Assembly: GCA_965240325.2 (NCBI GenBank)
Contig: OZ251238.1
Location: forward strand, 1 to 64,000
DNA from: Rebecca billardiae RCC1528
Taxonomy: Eukaryota > Haptophyta
Direction of reading: 5' to 3'
DNA: 64,000 nucleotides
Shown one piece after another: positions 33,103 through 44,000 of the stretch (position 1 is its first letter; each line of letters starts with the position of its first letter). The position numbers were made by a program, and so were the translations under genes. The notes under the pieces are model-generated. The model saw nothing but the letters and a program-made list of their open reading frames with translations, made no database searches and was not told where the DNA came from.

Positions 33103-34590
33103 TCAGTACCAGTTCTGCACGTAGGGCGCGTTGTCGCAGCCGCGCGTGCTGGGCTCGCGGAAGGGGAACATGTGCAGCCAGAAGTTGGCCCCGTACTTGA
33201 CGGCCCCCTCGCCCTCGCCCTCCACCGGCAGCGCCTCGTGGTCGGTCCGCTCGTCGCGGCTCCACGGGTCCTCGTCCAGCACGCTCGGCCAGAGCAGCGC
33301 GCGGCCCTTCTTGGGCGCGACGGTGAGGTTGAGCTTGGGGAAGCGCGTGCCGCCCCCCGCGGCCACGTCCGAGAGGTACATGTACACCGTGTACAGCCGA
33401 GGGCCCCACGCGGACGCGCGCGGCGAGTTCTGGTCCTGCGCGCACACACGCACACAAGCAGACGCGCAGACGCGCAGACGCCGGAGGGGGCGGTGGGCGA
33501 GGCGGGCGGCGGCGGCGCGGTGGCGACGCGGCGCCGCCGGCGCGCGCGCGCGCGCGCCGGCGTGCTTGCCCCTTGCGCGCACGTGGTGTGTGCGGTAGAA
33601 CTGCCCGCGCGTGTACTGCAGCAGCTGCAGCCACTCGCCATGCTCGGCAGGCACGTCCGTGAGGGCGCTCACGCGCGCCTGCACCGCGCCGACGGTCGCG
33701 TCGCCCAGGCACGCGCCCGTGCACCAGGCGGTGGACGAGGTGCGCACCTCCTGCTCGCCGTCGCCCGCGAGCGAGCGCGTCCACCCGCGCCCGCCCGCGC
33801 GCAGCAGCGCGTCCGCCTCCGCGCCGCTCAGGAAGTCGTCGATGGCCACCAGCCACGGCGAGCTGCAGAGCACGCGCGCGCTGCCGTTGCGCGCGGCGCC
33901 GAGCGCGCGCGACGAGGCGATGCGCTTGAACATCGCGTTCACCGACCCCTTCACCGCCGCCGGGCGCGCGTCGCGCGAGCGCGCGCACTTGGGCTCGGAG
34001 CGCGCGGCGCACGAGACGCACGTCCACGCGCACTGCGCGCGCATGCGCTCGCCGTCAGAGTAGCAGCCGCCGTCGGCAGCGCGCGCGGCGCAGTCGGGCG
34101 CGACGTCGTGGCACGCGTCGGACTGGCACAGCCGGCACGCCACGCGGCACTGCGCGTGCATGAACTTTGGGTTCGTCCCGCACTCGCCGATCGACGCCCA
34201 GGTGGCGCACATGCGGTGCAGGTCGGAGCACGTGCGCCGCTCGGCCGCGGCGCGCTCCTCGGCCGTGGGCGTGCACTCGCCGCACGCGGCGCGGCACGCG
34301 GTGCGCATGTACGACGGGTTCGCCTCGCACTCGCCGCTCGCCGCCCACGCCGCGCAGTCGCCGCTCTGGTCGGCGCACGTCGGCGCGGCCGCGGCGGGCG
34401 CGGCCGAGGCCGCGCCCGCCGCGCCCGCGGCCGGCTCGGCGGCGGGCGCGCGCGGCGAGCTGTCGGCGATCGGCTCGTGCGCGGGGGCCGACGTCGGCCC
34501 GACGCTCACGCGCACCGTCTGCCCCGGCGCCGCGTGCGCTCCGAGCAGCTGCGCGAGGAGCGCGCAGCAGACGCCGAGTCGGGGCGCCAT
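33103..34590 (-). CDS. Prolyl 4-hydroxylase (2OG-Fe(II) oxygenase) with three ShK domains, two exons
   Basis: Spliced model: exon 1 34590-33583, exon 2 33435-33103, 446 residues. The order is a signal peptide (MAPRLGVCCALLAQLLG), a Pro/Ala linker, and three six-Cys ShK domains at 72-106, 121-155 and 160-194. The P4H catalytic domain spans about 240-446, with QYTRGQFYRTHH|DQNSPRASA, YMYLSDVAAGGGTRFP, KKGRALLWP and ALPVEGEGEGAVKYGANFWL. Iron ligands are His335, Asp337 and His402; Lys416 would bind 2-oxoglutarate. The enzyme hydroxylates prolines in secreted proteins; in algae and plants its targets are hydroxyproline-rich glycoproteins. The 147-nt intron interrupts the HxD motif. Its neighbours are a glycosyltransferase and a giant Ser-Pro protein, which fits such a role. 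Confidence 0.9.
   Translation of the reverse strand: MAPRLGVCCALLAQLLGAHAAPGQTVRVSVGPTSAPAHEPIADSSPRAPAAEPAAGAAGAASAAPAAAAPTCADQSGDCAAWAASGECEANPSYMRTACRAACGECTPTAEERAAAERRTCSDLHRMCATWASIGECGTNPKFMHAQCRVACRLCQSDACHDVAPDCAARAADGGCYSDGERMRAQCAWTCVSCAARSEPKCARSRDARPAAVKGSVNAMFKRIASSRALGAARNGSARVLCSSPWLVAIDDFLSGAEADALLRAGGRGWTRSLAGDGEQEVRTSSTAWCTGACLGDATVGAVQARVSALTDVPAEHGEWLQLLQYTRGQFYRTHHVRARGKHAGARARAPAAPRRHRAAAARLAHRPLRRLRVCASACVRVCAQDQNSPRASAWGPRLYTVYMYLSDVAAGGGTRFPKLNLTVAPKKGRALLWPSVLDEDPWSRDERTDHEALPVEGEGEGAVKYGANFWLHMFPFREPSTRGCDNAPYVQNWY
33436..33582 (-). other. Intron of the prolyl hydroxylase gene, open in frame
   Basis: GT-AG, phase 0, 147 nt (49 codons, no stop). Donor ACACACCAC|GTGCGCGC, acceptor GCGCGCAG|GACCAG. 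Removal joins HH to DQN, recreating HxD. If retained it would insert 49 Arg/Ala-rich residues into the active site. Confidence 0.88.
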
Positions 34591-35427
34591 GGTTGGGCGA
34601 GCGAACGGGCGGCGTGAGCTGATTGGCGCACCGAGCACGATTCCGAATACAAAATGAGCGCGGCGGTTGCCGTGTCGTCGGCCAATGAATCGACGACGAC
34701 GAGCTGCCCGCTCTACTTGCGAGTATACAGCAACAAGTCGTAGCGCGATGAATCGTAACCGTAACAGGTACTCGAACTGATGAATACACTCGCACGGCGG
34801 CGTGCGCGCGCGAGGCGCAGCGCGCTCGGGTGCTCGGCGCACTGCGGCGGTGGCCGCGCTGGCTGGCCTGGGCGCCTTTGACGGCGCGGTGCGCGCGCTT
34901 AGCTGCACGAGCGGGGCGGTGGTCCGCGACGCGGCGCCGGGCCCGAACGGTCCGGGCTTAATTTTGGCCGTCGCCCAGCAGCGTTATGACATGACACCCC
35001 GTCCCCGGCACTTCTGGCTCGCGTAAGCGGCAGCGGGCAGTGCAGGGCGTTGGGCGTGTGCGGCTTAGGCACGCGCCTCGTCAACCTCGCCGCATGGGCG
35101 GCCTCGCGGGCGACGCGCCGCCCGCGCCCTTCCGTGCTGGCCGCGCGCCGTGCCACGGTCAGTTGCGGCCCCACTCCTGGCACTCCGGCCGCGCAGCCTC
35201 GGGCGGTCTACTCTTTCAGTCTTTGCGGAGCGGCCTTGGGGTGGCTCGGGGGGCGTGGCCTATCCATGCGCCTGAACCGTCGCGCGCTCGATGGGTGGTG
35301 GGCTCGCCGGCCACAGCAACGTCGTCGGGCTGACCGAGTCGTCGCGAGAGAGTTGCTCGCCTGATTGGCTTGGCCGGTCGGGCGGCAGCTTGCTGCTTGC
35401 GGAATATGTCCGCGTGGCGCGCACTGG
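34591..35427. other. Divergent intergenic region between hydroxylase and glycosyltransferase genes
   Basis: Upstream of both genes, so it likely contains both promoters. 34640-34800 is less GC-rich. No gene is seen; short open frames are compositional. Confidence 0.5.
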
Positions 35428-37683
35428 ATGCGCGAACGGTCGCCATCGTCGACGGCCGCCGCCGGGCCGACGACTCGACGCGCGACGGCGACAGCGCGGA
35501 GCGGGTGGCGGCGCGCCGAGGCCGCGCCGCCGCGCCGCGCCACGCCGCGCCGCGCCCTCGCCCTCGCCGCGTGCTGCTGCTGCTGCTGCGCTGGCCCCAC
35601 GCCGCTCGGCGGCGCCGCGGCGGCGGCGGCCGCGGCCGCGGCCGACGCTTCCGCCGGCGGCGCGCCACGCTTCCGCGGCGGCGACCTGGAGGACCCCGCG
35701 GTGTTCCGCGAGCTGCTCGCGTGGGCGGTGGAGGGCGAGCTCGTCCTGCTCACGACGAACGGGCCGGGCCTCCCCGACGCCGTGCACGCCGCGCTGCAGC
35801 TGCGCGCGCTCGGCGTGGCGCACGTGCTCGCGCACGGCGCCTCGCCCGCCGCGTGCGCCGCGTACACGGCGGCGCTGCCGGCGCACGGCGCGTGCGTCAC
35901 GTCGTCGTGGGCGCCGCGCGGCGCGGGCGGCGGCGCGTGGCGCCCGCGCAACTTCCGCTCGGCGCTCTTCATCGCGCGCAAGCACGCGCTGTACGTGCTG
36001 TGCGCGCGCGGCGGGCTGGGCGTGCTGCAGGCGGACAGCGACACGCTCTGGCTGGCGCACCCGCTCGCGCTCTTCCGCGCGCCCGCGCTGCGCAAGTACG
36101 ACGTGATCGTGCAGAAGGACGTGCCGTACGCCAACGCGGGCGTGCTGTACGTGCGCAACGCGCGCAACGGCACCGGCGCCGCGTGGGTGCTGGCCGAGCT
36201 CGTCGCGACGCTCGCGGAGCTCGGCGGCGACGCGGCGGGCGCGCTCGCGGCCGCGCGCGCGGTCGTGCCCTCGGCGGCTGCGCTGGTGGACAAGCTGGAG
36301 AACGAGCAGATGGTGCTGAACGACGTGCTCGCGTCCGCCGTGCTGCGCCGCCGCGAGTGGGCCTTCTCCGTGCAGCGCGCGTACGCCAGCGCGCCGGGCG
36401 CGCCCGGCTCGCTGCGCGCGGCGCAGGCGCGCGCCGCGGCCGCGCAGGCGCTGGCCATGCGCGCCGCCATGCGCGCGGTCGCACTCGACACGCGCGGCGC
36501 GGCGGGCGCGGGGCCGGCGGTGCTCGGGCTGGGCACGTGCGCGCACCGCTGGGCCAAGCTGGGCCTCGAGGCGCGGCTCTGGCCGCTCGACGCGCCCGCG
36601 GGCCGCGCCGTCGCCTCGTGGGCCCTGCTGGCGCCGCCCTCGCTGCTCGCGCACCTGCGCCAGTACGCGGCGATGGCGCACGGCTGCGCGCACACGCGCT
36701 GCTCCGCGCTCACGCGCGCCGGGGCGGGGGCGGGCGCGCGCGCCGCGCCGGTGGTGACGGCGGTGGTGCACCTCGCCTCGCTCTCCGCCGCGCGGCACAT
36801 GCGGCCCGTCATGCTGCAGGCGCTGGGCAGCTGGGACGCGCGCGCGGACGGCGCGGCGGGCGCGCTGGCCGCGGCTCGGTTTGGGCGCGCCAGCCGCGCG
36901 CTCACGCTCGCCGGCTTCGACCTGGGCGAGGCGCTGGACGCGCGGAACGAGAGCGCGATCACCGAGGCGGTGGTCGCGCCGCTCGTGCGCCTCGCGCTCG
37001 CCGCGCGCCGCCGGCCCGCGCTGCCGCCGCTGCCGTGCCCCGCGCGGCCGTGGAGCGCGCGCGAGGCGGCCCGGCGCGCGCTGGTGGCGGACTCGGACTG
37101 CGAGCCCGCGCGCGCGCTGCCCGGCGACGCGTCCGGCCGGGGCGCGGCGCACGGCGAGTGCGGCTGGCTCGGCGACGCGCCGTGCCAGAGGATCGCGCTC
37201 TCGCGCTTCGAGACCGACCGGCTGCGCGCGCTGCTCAGCGCGCCCGCGCCCCCGCCGGCCGAGGGCGCGCCAGCCGGGGCCGGGGCGGGGTCGGGCGTCG
37301 CGTCCGCGCCCGCGCCCGCGCCCGCGTCTGTCGCTGTGGTGCGGCTGCAAGCGCTGCTCGGCGGAGGCGGCGCGCAGCAGCCGGCGGGGGTCGAGGCGGA
37401 GGGGCTCGCCGAGCGCGTGGCCGCGCTGCTCGGCGCGGCCGCGCAGCCCGCCGCGCTCGTCGTGCTCGACGGCGGCGGCGCGCCCGTGCGGCTGCTGCGC
37501 GAGGCGGTGGCAGCGCTCGCGGCCGAGCAGCACTCATCGCAGCAGCGGCCCTCGCGCCACACGGCCGCGCCGCGCCCGCGCGGCCGGCCGCGCGCGCTGC
37601 TCGGCGGCATGGGCCATGCCGACGAGCCGCTCGGCGCCACGTGCAAGCGCGCGCAGCGCGAGATGCCGCAGCTGCTGGTCTGA
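35428..37683 (+). CDS. Golgi-type glycosyltransferase, nucleotide-diphospho-sugar transferase family (PF03407/GT77-like)
   Basis: An intronless 751-residue protein from the first in-frame ATG at 35428. A type II anchor is likely (ALALAACCCCCCAG, then a poly-Ala stem). The catalytic core follows: LLTTNGPGLPDAV, FRSALFIARKHALYVL, the metal-binding DxD in VLQADSDTLWLAHPL (Asp203, Asp205), VIVQKDVPYANAGVLYVRNA and ENEQMVLNDVL. This series (strand, DxD followed by W, NAGVLYVR, EQ-N) is the PF03407 pattern shared by RGXT xylosyltransferases and the RRA/XEG113 arabinosyltransferases of extensin hydroxyproline. Donor sugar unknown. The last 380 residues contain Cys pairs and are poorly conserved in appearance. 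It lies between the hydroxylase and the giant Pro-rich gene, which suggests it glycosylates hydroxyproline. Confidence 0.75.
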   Translation: MRERSPSSTAAAGPTTRRATATARSGWRRAEAAPPRRATPRRALALAACCCCCCAGPTPLGGAAAAAAAAAADASAGGAPRFRGGDLEDPAVFRELLAWAVEGELVLLTTNGPGLPDAVHAALQLRALGVAHVLAHGASPAACAAYTAALPAHGACVTSSWAPRGAGGGAWRPRNFRSALFIARKHALYVLCARGGLGVLQADSDTLWLAHPLALFRAPALRKYDVIVQKDVPYANAGVLYVRNARNGTGAAWVLAELVATLAELGGDAAGALAAARAVVPSAAALVDKLENEQMVLNDVLASAVLRRREWAFSVQRAYASAPGAPGSLRAAQARAAAAQALAMRAAMRAVALDTRGAAGAGPAVLGLGTCAHRWAKLGLEARLWPLDAPAGRAVASWALLAPPSLLAHLRQYAAMAHGCAHTRCSALTRAGAGAGARAAPVVTAVVHLASLSAARHMRPVMLQALGSWDARADGAAGALAAARFGRASRALTLAGFDLGEALDARNESAITEAVVAPLVRLALAARRRPALPPLPCPARPWSAREAARRALVADSDCEPARALPGDASGRGAAHGECGWLGDAPCQRIALSRFETDRLRALLSAPAPPPAEGAPAGAGAGSGVASAPAPAPASVAVVRLQALLGGGGAQQPAGVEAEGLAERVAALLGAAAQPAALVVLDGGGAPVRLLREAVAALAAEQHSSQQRPSRHTAAPRPRGRPRALLGGMGHADEPLGATCKRAQREMPQLLV

Positions 37684-38031
37684 TTCGCGCCGCCGACGGC
37701 CCGGCCGGGGCGGGCGGGCGTGTCGCCCCGAGTTGGGCGACACGCCGGCCGGGGCGGTTTCAAGTCCGGGGCGGCCAACCACGAAAAGCCGTGCCAAAAA
37801 AAGCCTCATGAGTGCTTCCGCAGCGGCCGAACTATCGCGCGGGTACACGCATGGCGTGATTGGTATTGGGCACTATCATACTGTACATATCGGCACGGAG
37901 CTGCTTGGAGGTGCGGTGCGCCGGCTCCAGCTGCTCATGGTCGTTTTGCACCGGGGCGAGAGAGGCCGAGCCGCACCCGCCACCTGCCACAACCGCGCCG
38001 TGTGTGGGTGTGGCAAGCCGCCATCGCCATC
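37684..38031. other. Intergenic region before the giant Pro-rich gene
   Basis: 348 bp with a short AT-richer patch around 37851-37895 (GTGATTGGTATTGGGCAC, ATACTGTACATAT) that may be the promoter of the gene that follows. The frame of that gene has no ATG upstream of 38032. Confidence 0.5.
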
Positions 38032-41000
38032 ATGGAGCTCACGCTGGACGAGCAACGCGCCTCGCGCGGAGCCGCGCGCAGGCGAGGCGCTGCCGACCCG
38101 CGCGACGGCGGGAACGCCGCCGCACGCGCCCTCGACGCCGCAGCCCACCCGGGCGAGGCGTGGCCGCGGCTCATCGCCCCAGCCGCTGCGCCGCGCTCAG
38201 ACGCGGCCGCGTGCCGCCGGCCGCATCCGACGCGGCACGGCGGCGCGGCCGACGCCGCCCGCGTGGGCAGCCCGGCGCAGCCCGAGCGGGACAAGGCGGC
38301 CAGTGCGCGCGCCGCCCGCCCCCGCTCGCGGCCGGCGCCGTCCGCGCGCGGATCGGCGCGCTGGCTCCCGAGCGCGCTCGCGGCCGCGGCGCTGCTGCTC
38401 GGCTGCGCGCCGCGCGCGGCCGCGCAATCGACAGCGACGTGCACCGAGCTGCGCACGCTGTACGGCCTGTCCGACTCGTGGCAGCTCTCGGCCGCCGCGG
38501 GCTTCGAGCGCGTCTGCGGCGAGTCCCGCCACCCGTGGGGCACGGGCTTCAGCTCGTACGAGGCCATCACCAACTGGGACATCTGCCCCGCGTCCGTGTG
38601 GTTTGTGTGGCAGGACGCCAACACCGCGTGCACCGACATCGGCGCGCGGCTGTGCACGCAGGCGGAGGTCGAGGCGGACGTCGCGGCGAACGGCGACGGC
38701 CAGTGCGGCACGTACGACGGCACGCCGTGGGACCAGCACCGCTTCTGGACGAGCACGCAGTGCGGCAAGAACGCGGACAACCGGCGGCGCGTGCCGGGCG
38801 CGTCCGCGTACGCGGCCGAGGGCGCGCAGTGCAAGAACGGCGTGAGCGGCATCAACAACGCGGGGATCAAGTGCTGCGCCGACGAGCCCGCGCCGCCGCC
38901 CTCGCCGCCCGCGCCGCCGCCGAGCCCGCCGAGCCCGCCGCCCAGCCCGCCGCCCTCGCCCGCGCCGCCGCCGAGCCCGCCGCCCTCGCCCGCGCCGCCG
39001 CCGAGCCCGCCGCCGTCGCCGCCGCCGAGCCCACCGCCGTCACCGCCGCCGTCGCCGCCGCCGAGCCCGCCGCCGCAGCCGCCGGTGCCGCCGCCGCCCG
39101 TCCCGCCACCGTCGCCCCCGCCCGGCGCGCCGCCCGGCGCGCCGCCCAGCCCGCCGCCGAGCCCGCCGCCGAGCCCGCCGCCCTCGCCGCCGCCCTCGCC
39201 GCCGCCGCCCTCGCCGCCGCCCTCGCCGCCGCCCTCGCCGCCGCCCTCGCCACCACCCAGCCCGCCGAGCCCGCCGCCCTCGCCGCCGCAGGCGACGACG
39301 TCGTGCGCGACGCTGCAGTCCCTCTACGGCGGCTGGCCGCTCGCCTCCGACCCCGGCTTCGCGCTGGTGTGCGGCGAGAGCAACAACGGGCTCGACGGCT
39401 CGGGCGGCAGCCAGTGCTCGGGGCTGCGCGACCACAACTCCGCCATCGAGTTCTGCCAGCGCGTGAACGCGCGGCTGTGCACGTACCAGGAGCTGCAGGC
39501 TGACGTGGCGGCGAACACGGGGTGCGACCTCGAGAACGCGCGCGTGTGGACCAACCAGGCGTGCTCCAACCCCGCCGCCCCGGACGTGGACAACTTCTGG
39601 AGCGTGGGCGGCTCCAACGCGTCCACGCTGCCGCTGCGCTGCCGCACGTGGGACAAGACGTACAGCGTGCGCTGCTGCGCGGACGTGCTCGAGTCGCCGC
39701 CGCCGCCGCTGCCGCCGCCGAGCCCGCCGCCCACGCCGCCGCCCAGCCCGCCGCCCAGCCCGCCGCCGCCGCTGCCGCCGCCGTCGCCGCCGCCGAGCCC
39801 GCCGCCGAGCCCGCCGCCGTCGCCGCCGCCGAGCCCGCCGCCGTCGCCGCCGCCGTCGCCGCCGCCGAGCCCGCCGCCGGGCTCGCCACCGCACCCGCCG
39901 CCGAGCCCGCCGCCGAGCCCGCCGCCGGGCTCGCCACCGCACCCGCCGCCGTCGCCGCCGCCCGGCCAGCCGCCATCGCCGCCGCCGAGCCCGCCGCCGA
40001 GCCCGCCGCCGTCGCCGCCGCCGAGCCCGCCGCCCAGCCCGTCGCCGCAGCCGCCGCCGAGCCCGCCACCGTCGCCTCCGCCGAGCCCGCCGCCGTCGCC
40101 GCCGCCCGGCCAGCCGCCATCGCCGCCACCGAGCCCGCCGCCGAGCCCACCACCAAGCCCGCCGCCTTCGCCGCCGCCGTCGCCACCACCGAGCCCACCG
40201 CCGAGCCCGCCGCCAAGCCCGCCGCCCTCGCCGCCGCCGAGCCCGTCGCCGCAGCCACCGCCGAGCCCGCCGCCCGCCTCGCCGCCAAGCCCGCCGCCAT
40301 CGCCGCCGCCCAGCCCACCGCCGCCGTCGCCGCCGCCGAGCCCGCCGCCGAGCCCGCCGCCACGGCCGCCGCCCAGCCCGCCGCCGAGCCCGCCGCCCAG
40401 CCCGCCGCCCAGCCCGCCCCCGCCGGCTGTGGAGCCGTCGCCACCGCCCTCGCCGCCACCGCAGGCCCCGCCTTCTCCGCCGCCGAGCCCACCGCCGAGC
40501 CCACCGCCGGGCGCGCCGCCGGGCCCGCCGCCGAGCCCGCCACCGACCCCGCCGCCACCAGCGCCGCCTCCAAGCCCGCCTCCGTCTCCGCCGCCATCGC
40601 CACCGCCGTCGCCACCGCCGTCGCCTTTCCCGAGCCCTCCGCCGAGCCCACCGCCCCCGGGCGCGCCGCCAACGCCGCCTCCGTCGCCTCCCCCCGCGCA
40701 GCCTCCACGCCCACCGCCGTCACCCCCGCCGTCACCCCCGCCGTCGCCCCCGCCGTCGCCCCCGCCGTCGCCCCCGCCGTCGCCCCCGCCGTCGCCTCCG
40801 CCGACAGCCGCGCCGTCACCGCCGCCGTCGCCGCCACCAAGCCCGCCCCCTTCGCCGCCGCCGAGCCCACCGCCGCCCGACCCGCCACCCTCGCCGCCGC
40901 CTAGCCCGCCCCCTAGCCCGCCGCCGTGGCAGCCACCTTCGCCGCCGCCGAGCCCGCCCCCGTCGCCGCCGCCGTCGCCGCCACCGGCGGCATCGCCGCT

Positions 41001-44000
41001 GCCACCGCCGTCCCCGCCACCGCGGCCTCCGCCGAGCCCGCCTCCATCACCACCGCCCTCGCCACCGCCGAGCCCGCCGCCGAGCCCGCCTCCGTCGCCA
41101 CCGCCGTCGCCGCCACCGGCAGCCTCGCCGCTGCCACCACCGTCCCCGCCGCCGTCGTCGCCGCCGAGCCCGCCACCATCACCACCGCCCTCGCCGCCGC
41201 CCTCGCCGCCGCCCTCGCCGCCGCCGAGCCCGCCTCCGTCGCCACCGCCGTCGCCGCCACCGGCAGCCTCGCCGCTGCCACCGCCGTCCCCGCCGCCATC
41301 GCCGCCGCCGAGCCCGCCGCCATCACCACCGCCTTCGCCTCCTCCCAGCCCACCGCCGCCAGTCCCACCGCTCTCGCCGCCCCCTAGCCCTCCGCCCAGC
41401 CCGCCGCCGTCGCCACCGCCGGCGCCGCCACCGCCACCGAGGGCGCAGCCCTTCCCACCGCCGAGCCCACCTGCGCCGCCGCCCAGCCCTCCGCCGAGCC
41501 CGCCGCCTGTGCCGCCACCGAGCCCGCCACCGGCGTCACCTCCGCGGCCACCGCCCTCGCCACCGCCGAGTCCACCGCCGCCAGTCCCGCCGCCCTCACC
41601 TCCGCCGCAGCCACCGCCGAGCCCGCCACCGACGCAGCCGCCGTCCCCGCCACCCTCGCCGCCACCTTCGCCACCGCCGAGCCCGCCGCCGAGCCCGCCT
41701 CCGTCGCCACCGCCGTCGCCGCCACCGGCAGCCTCGCCGCTGCCACCGCCGAGCCCGCCGCCATCGCTGCCGCCGAGCCCGCCGCCATCACCACCGCCCT
41801 CGCCGCCGCCCTCGCCGCCGCCGAGCCCGCCTCCGTCGCCACCGCCGTCGCCGCCACCGGCAGCCTCGCCGCTGCCACCGCCGTTCCCGCCGCCATCGCC
41901 GCCGCCGAGCCCGCCGCCATCACCACCGCCTTCGCCTCCTCCGAGCCCACCGCCGCCAGTCCCACCGCCCTCGCCGCCCCCTAGCCCTCCGCCCAGCCCG
42001 CCGCCGTCGCCACCGCCGGCGCCGCCACCGCCACCGAGGGCGCAGCCCTTCCCACCGCCGAGCCCACCTGCGCCGCCGCCCAGCCCTCCGCCGAGCCCGC
42101 CGCCTGTGCCGCCACCGAGCCCGCCACCGGCGTCACCTCCGCGGCCACCGCCCTCGCCACCGCCAAGCCCACCGCCGCCAGTGCCGCCGCCGTCCCCTCC
42201 TCCACAGCCGCCGCCGAGCCCGCCACCGACGCAGCCGCCGTCCCCGCCGCCCTCGCCACCGCCTTCGCCGCCGCCGAGCCCGCCGCCGTCGCCGCCGCCA
42301 TCGCCACCACCGTCGCCGCCACCGGCAGCCTCGCCGCTGCCACCACCGTCCCCGCCGCCATCGCCACCGCCGAGCCCGCCACCATCACCACCGCCCTCGC
42401 CGCCGCCTTCGCCGCCGCCCTCGCCGCCGCCCTCGCCGCCGCCGAGCCCGCCTCCGTCGCCACCGCCCTCGCCGCCACCGGCAGCCTCGCCGCTGCCACC
42501 ACCGTCCCCGCCGCCATCGCCACCGCCGAGCCCGCCGCCATCACCACCGCCCTCGCTGCCGCCTTCGCCGCCGCCCTCGCCGCCGCCCTCGCCGCCGCCT
42601 TCGCCGCCGCCCTCGCCGCCGCCCTCGCCGCCGCCGAGCCCGCCTCCGTCGCCACCGCCCTCGCCGCCACCGGCAGCCTCGCCGCTGCCACCGCCGTCCC
42701 CGCCGCCATCGCCGCCGCCGAGCCCGCCGCCATCACCACCGTTCTCGCCGCCGCCTTCGCCGCCGCCCTCGCCGCCGCCCTCGCCGCCGCCGAGCCCACC
42801 TCCGTCGCCACCGCCGTCGCCGCCACCGGCAGCCTCGCCGCTGCCACCGCCGAGCCCGCCGCCATCGCTGCCGCCGAGCCCGCCGCCATCACCACCGCCC
42901 TCGCCGCCGCCCTCGCCGCCGCCGAGCCCGCCTCCGTCGCCACCGCCGTCGCCGCCACCGGCAGCCTCGCCGCTGCCACCGCCGTTCCCGCCGCCATCGC
43001 CGCCGCCGAGCCCGCCGCCATCACCACCGCCTTCGCCTCCTCCGAGCCCACCGCCGCCAGTCCCACCGCCCTCGCCGCCCCCTAGCCCTCCGCCCAGCCC
43101 GCCGCCGTCGCCACCGCCGGCACCGCCACCGCCACCGAGGGCGCAGCCCTTCCCACCGCCGAGCCCACCTGCGCCGCCGCCCAGCCCTCCGCCGAGCCCG
43201 CCGCCGCAGCCGCCGCCGAGCCCGCCACCGGCGTCACCTCCGCTGCCACCGCCCTCGCCACCGCCGAGCCCACCGCCGCCAGTGCCGCCGCCGTCCCCTC
43301 CTCCACAGCCGCCGCCGAGCCCGCCACCGACGCAGCCGCCGTCCCCGCCGCCCTCGCCACCGCCTTCGCCGCCGCCGAGCCCGCCTCCGTCGCCGCCGCC
43401 ATCGCCACCAACGTCGCCGCCACCGGCAGCCTCGCCGCTGCCACCACCGTCCCCGCCGCCATCGCCACCGCCGAGCCCGCCGCCATCACCACCGCCCTCG
43501 CCGCCACCTTCGCCGCCGCCGAGCCCGCCTCCATCGCCACCGCCGAGCCCGCCTCCGTCGCCACCGCCGTCGCCGCCACCGGCAGCGTCGCCGCTGCCAC
43601 CGCCGTCTCCGCCCCCATCGCCGCCGCCGAGCCCGCCGCCATCACCACCGCCTTCGCCTCCTCCGAGCCCACCGCCGCCAGTCCCACCGCCCTCGCCGCC
43701 CCCTAGCCCTCCGCCTAGCCCGCCGCCGTCGCCACCGCCGGCACCGCCACCGCCACCGAGGGCGCAGCCCTTCCCACCGCCGAGCCCACCTGCGCCGCCG
43801 CCCAGCCCTCCGCCGAGCCCGCCGCCGCAGCCGCCGCCGAGCCCGCCACCGGCGTCACCTCCGCTGCCACCGCCCTCGCCACCGCCGAGCCCACCGCCGC
43901 CAGTGCCGCCGCCGTCCCCTCCTCCACAGCCGCCGCCGAGCCCGCCACCGACGCAGCCGCCGTCCCCGCCGCCCTCGCCACCGCCTTCGCCGCCGCCGAG

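Noticed and set aside
35406-37811. An 813-codon alternative frame starting at the ATG at 35406
   Set aside because: Arg-rich shadow of the glycosyltransferase gene. The DxD, NAGVLYVR and EQMVLND motifs are in the frame of the ATG at 35428.
16656-37886. Recurrent GTACTG/CAGTAC in intergenic DNA (16656, 20500, 20833, 29953, 30225, 33082, 37879)
   Set aside because: Possibly a 3'-end or promoter element, but the count is only modestly above chance for about 10 kb of intergenic DNA and the positions relative to genes vary.
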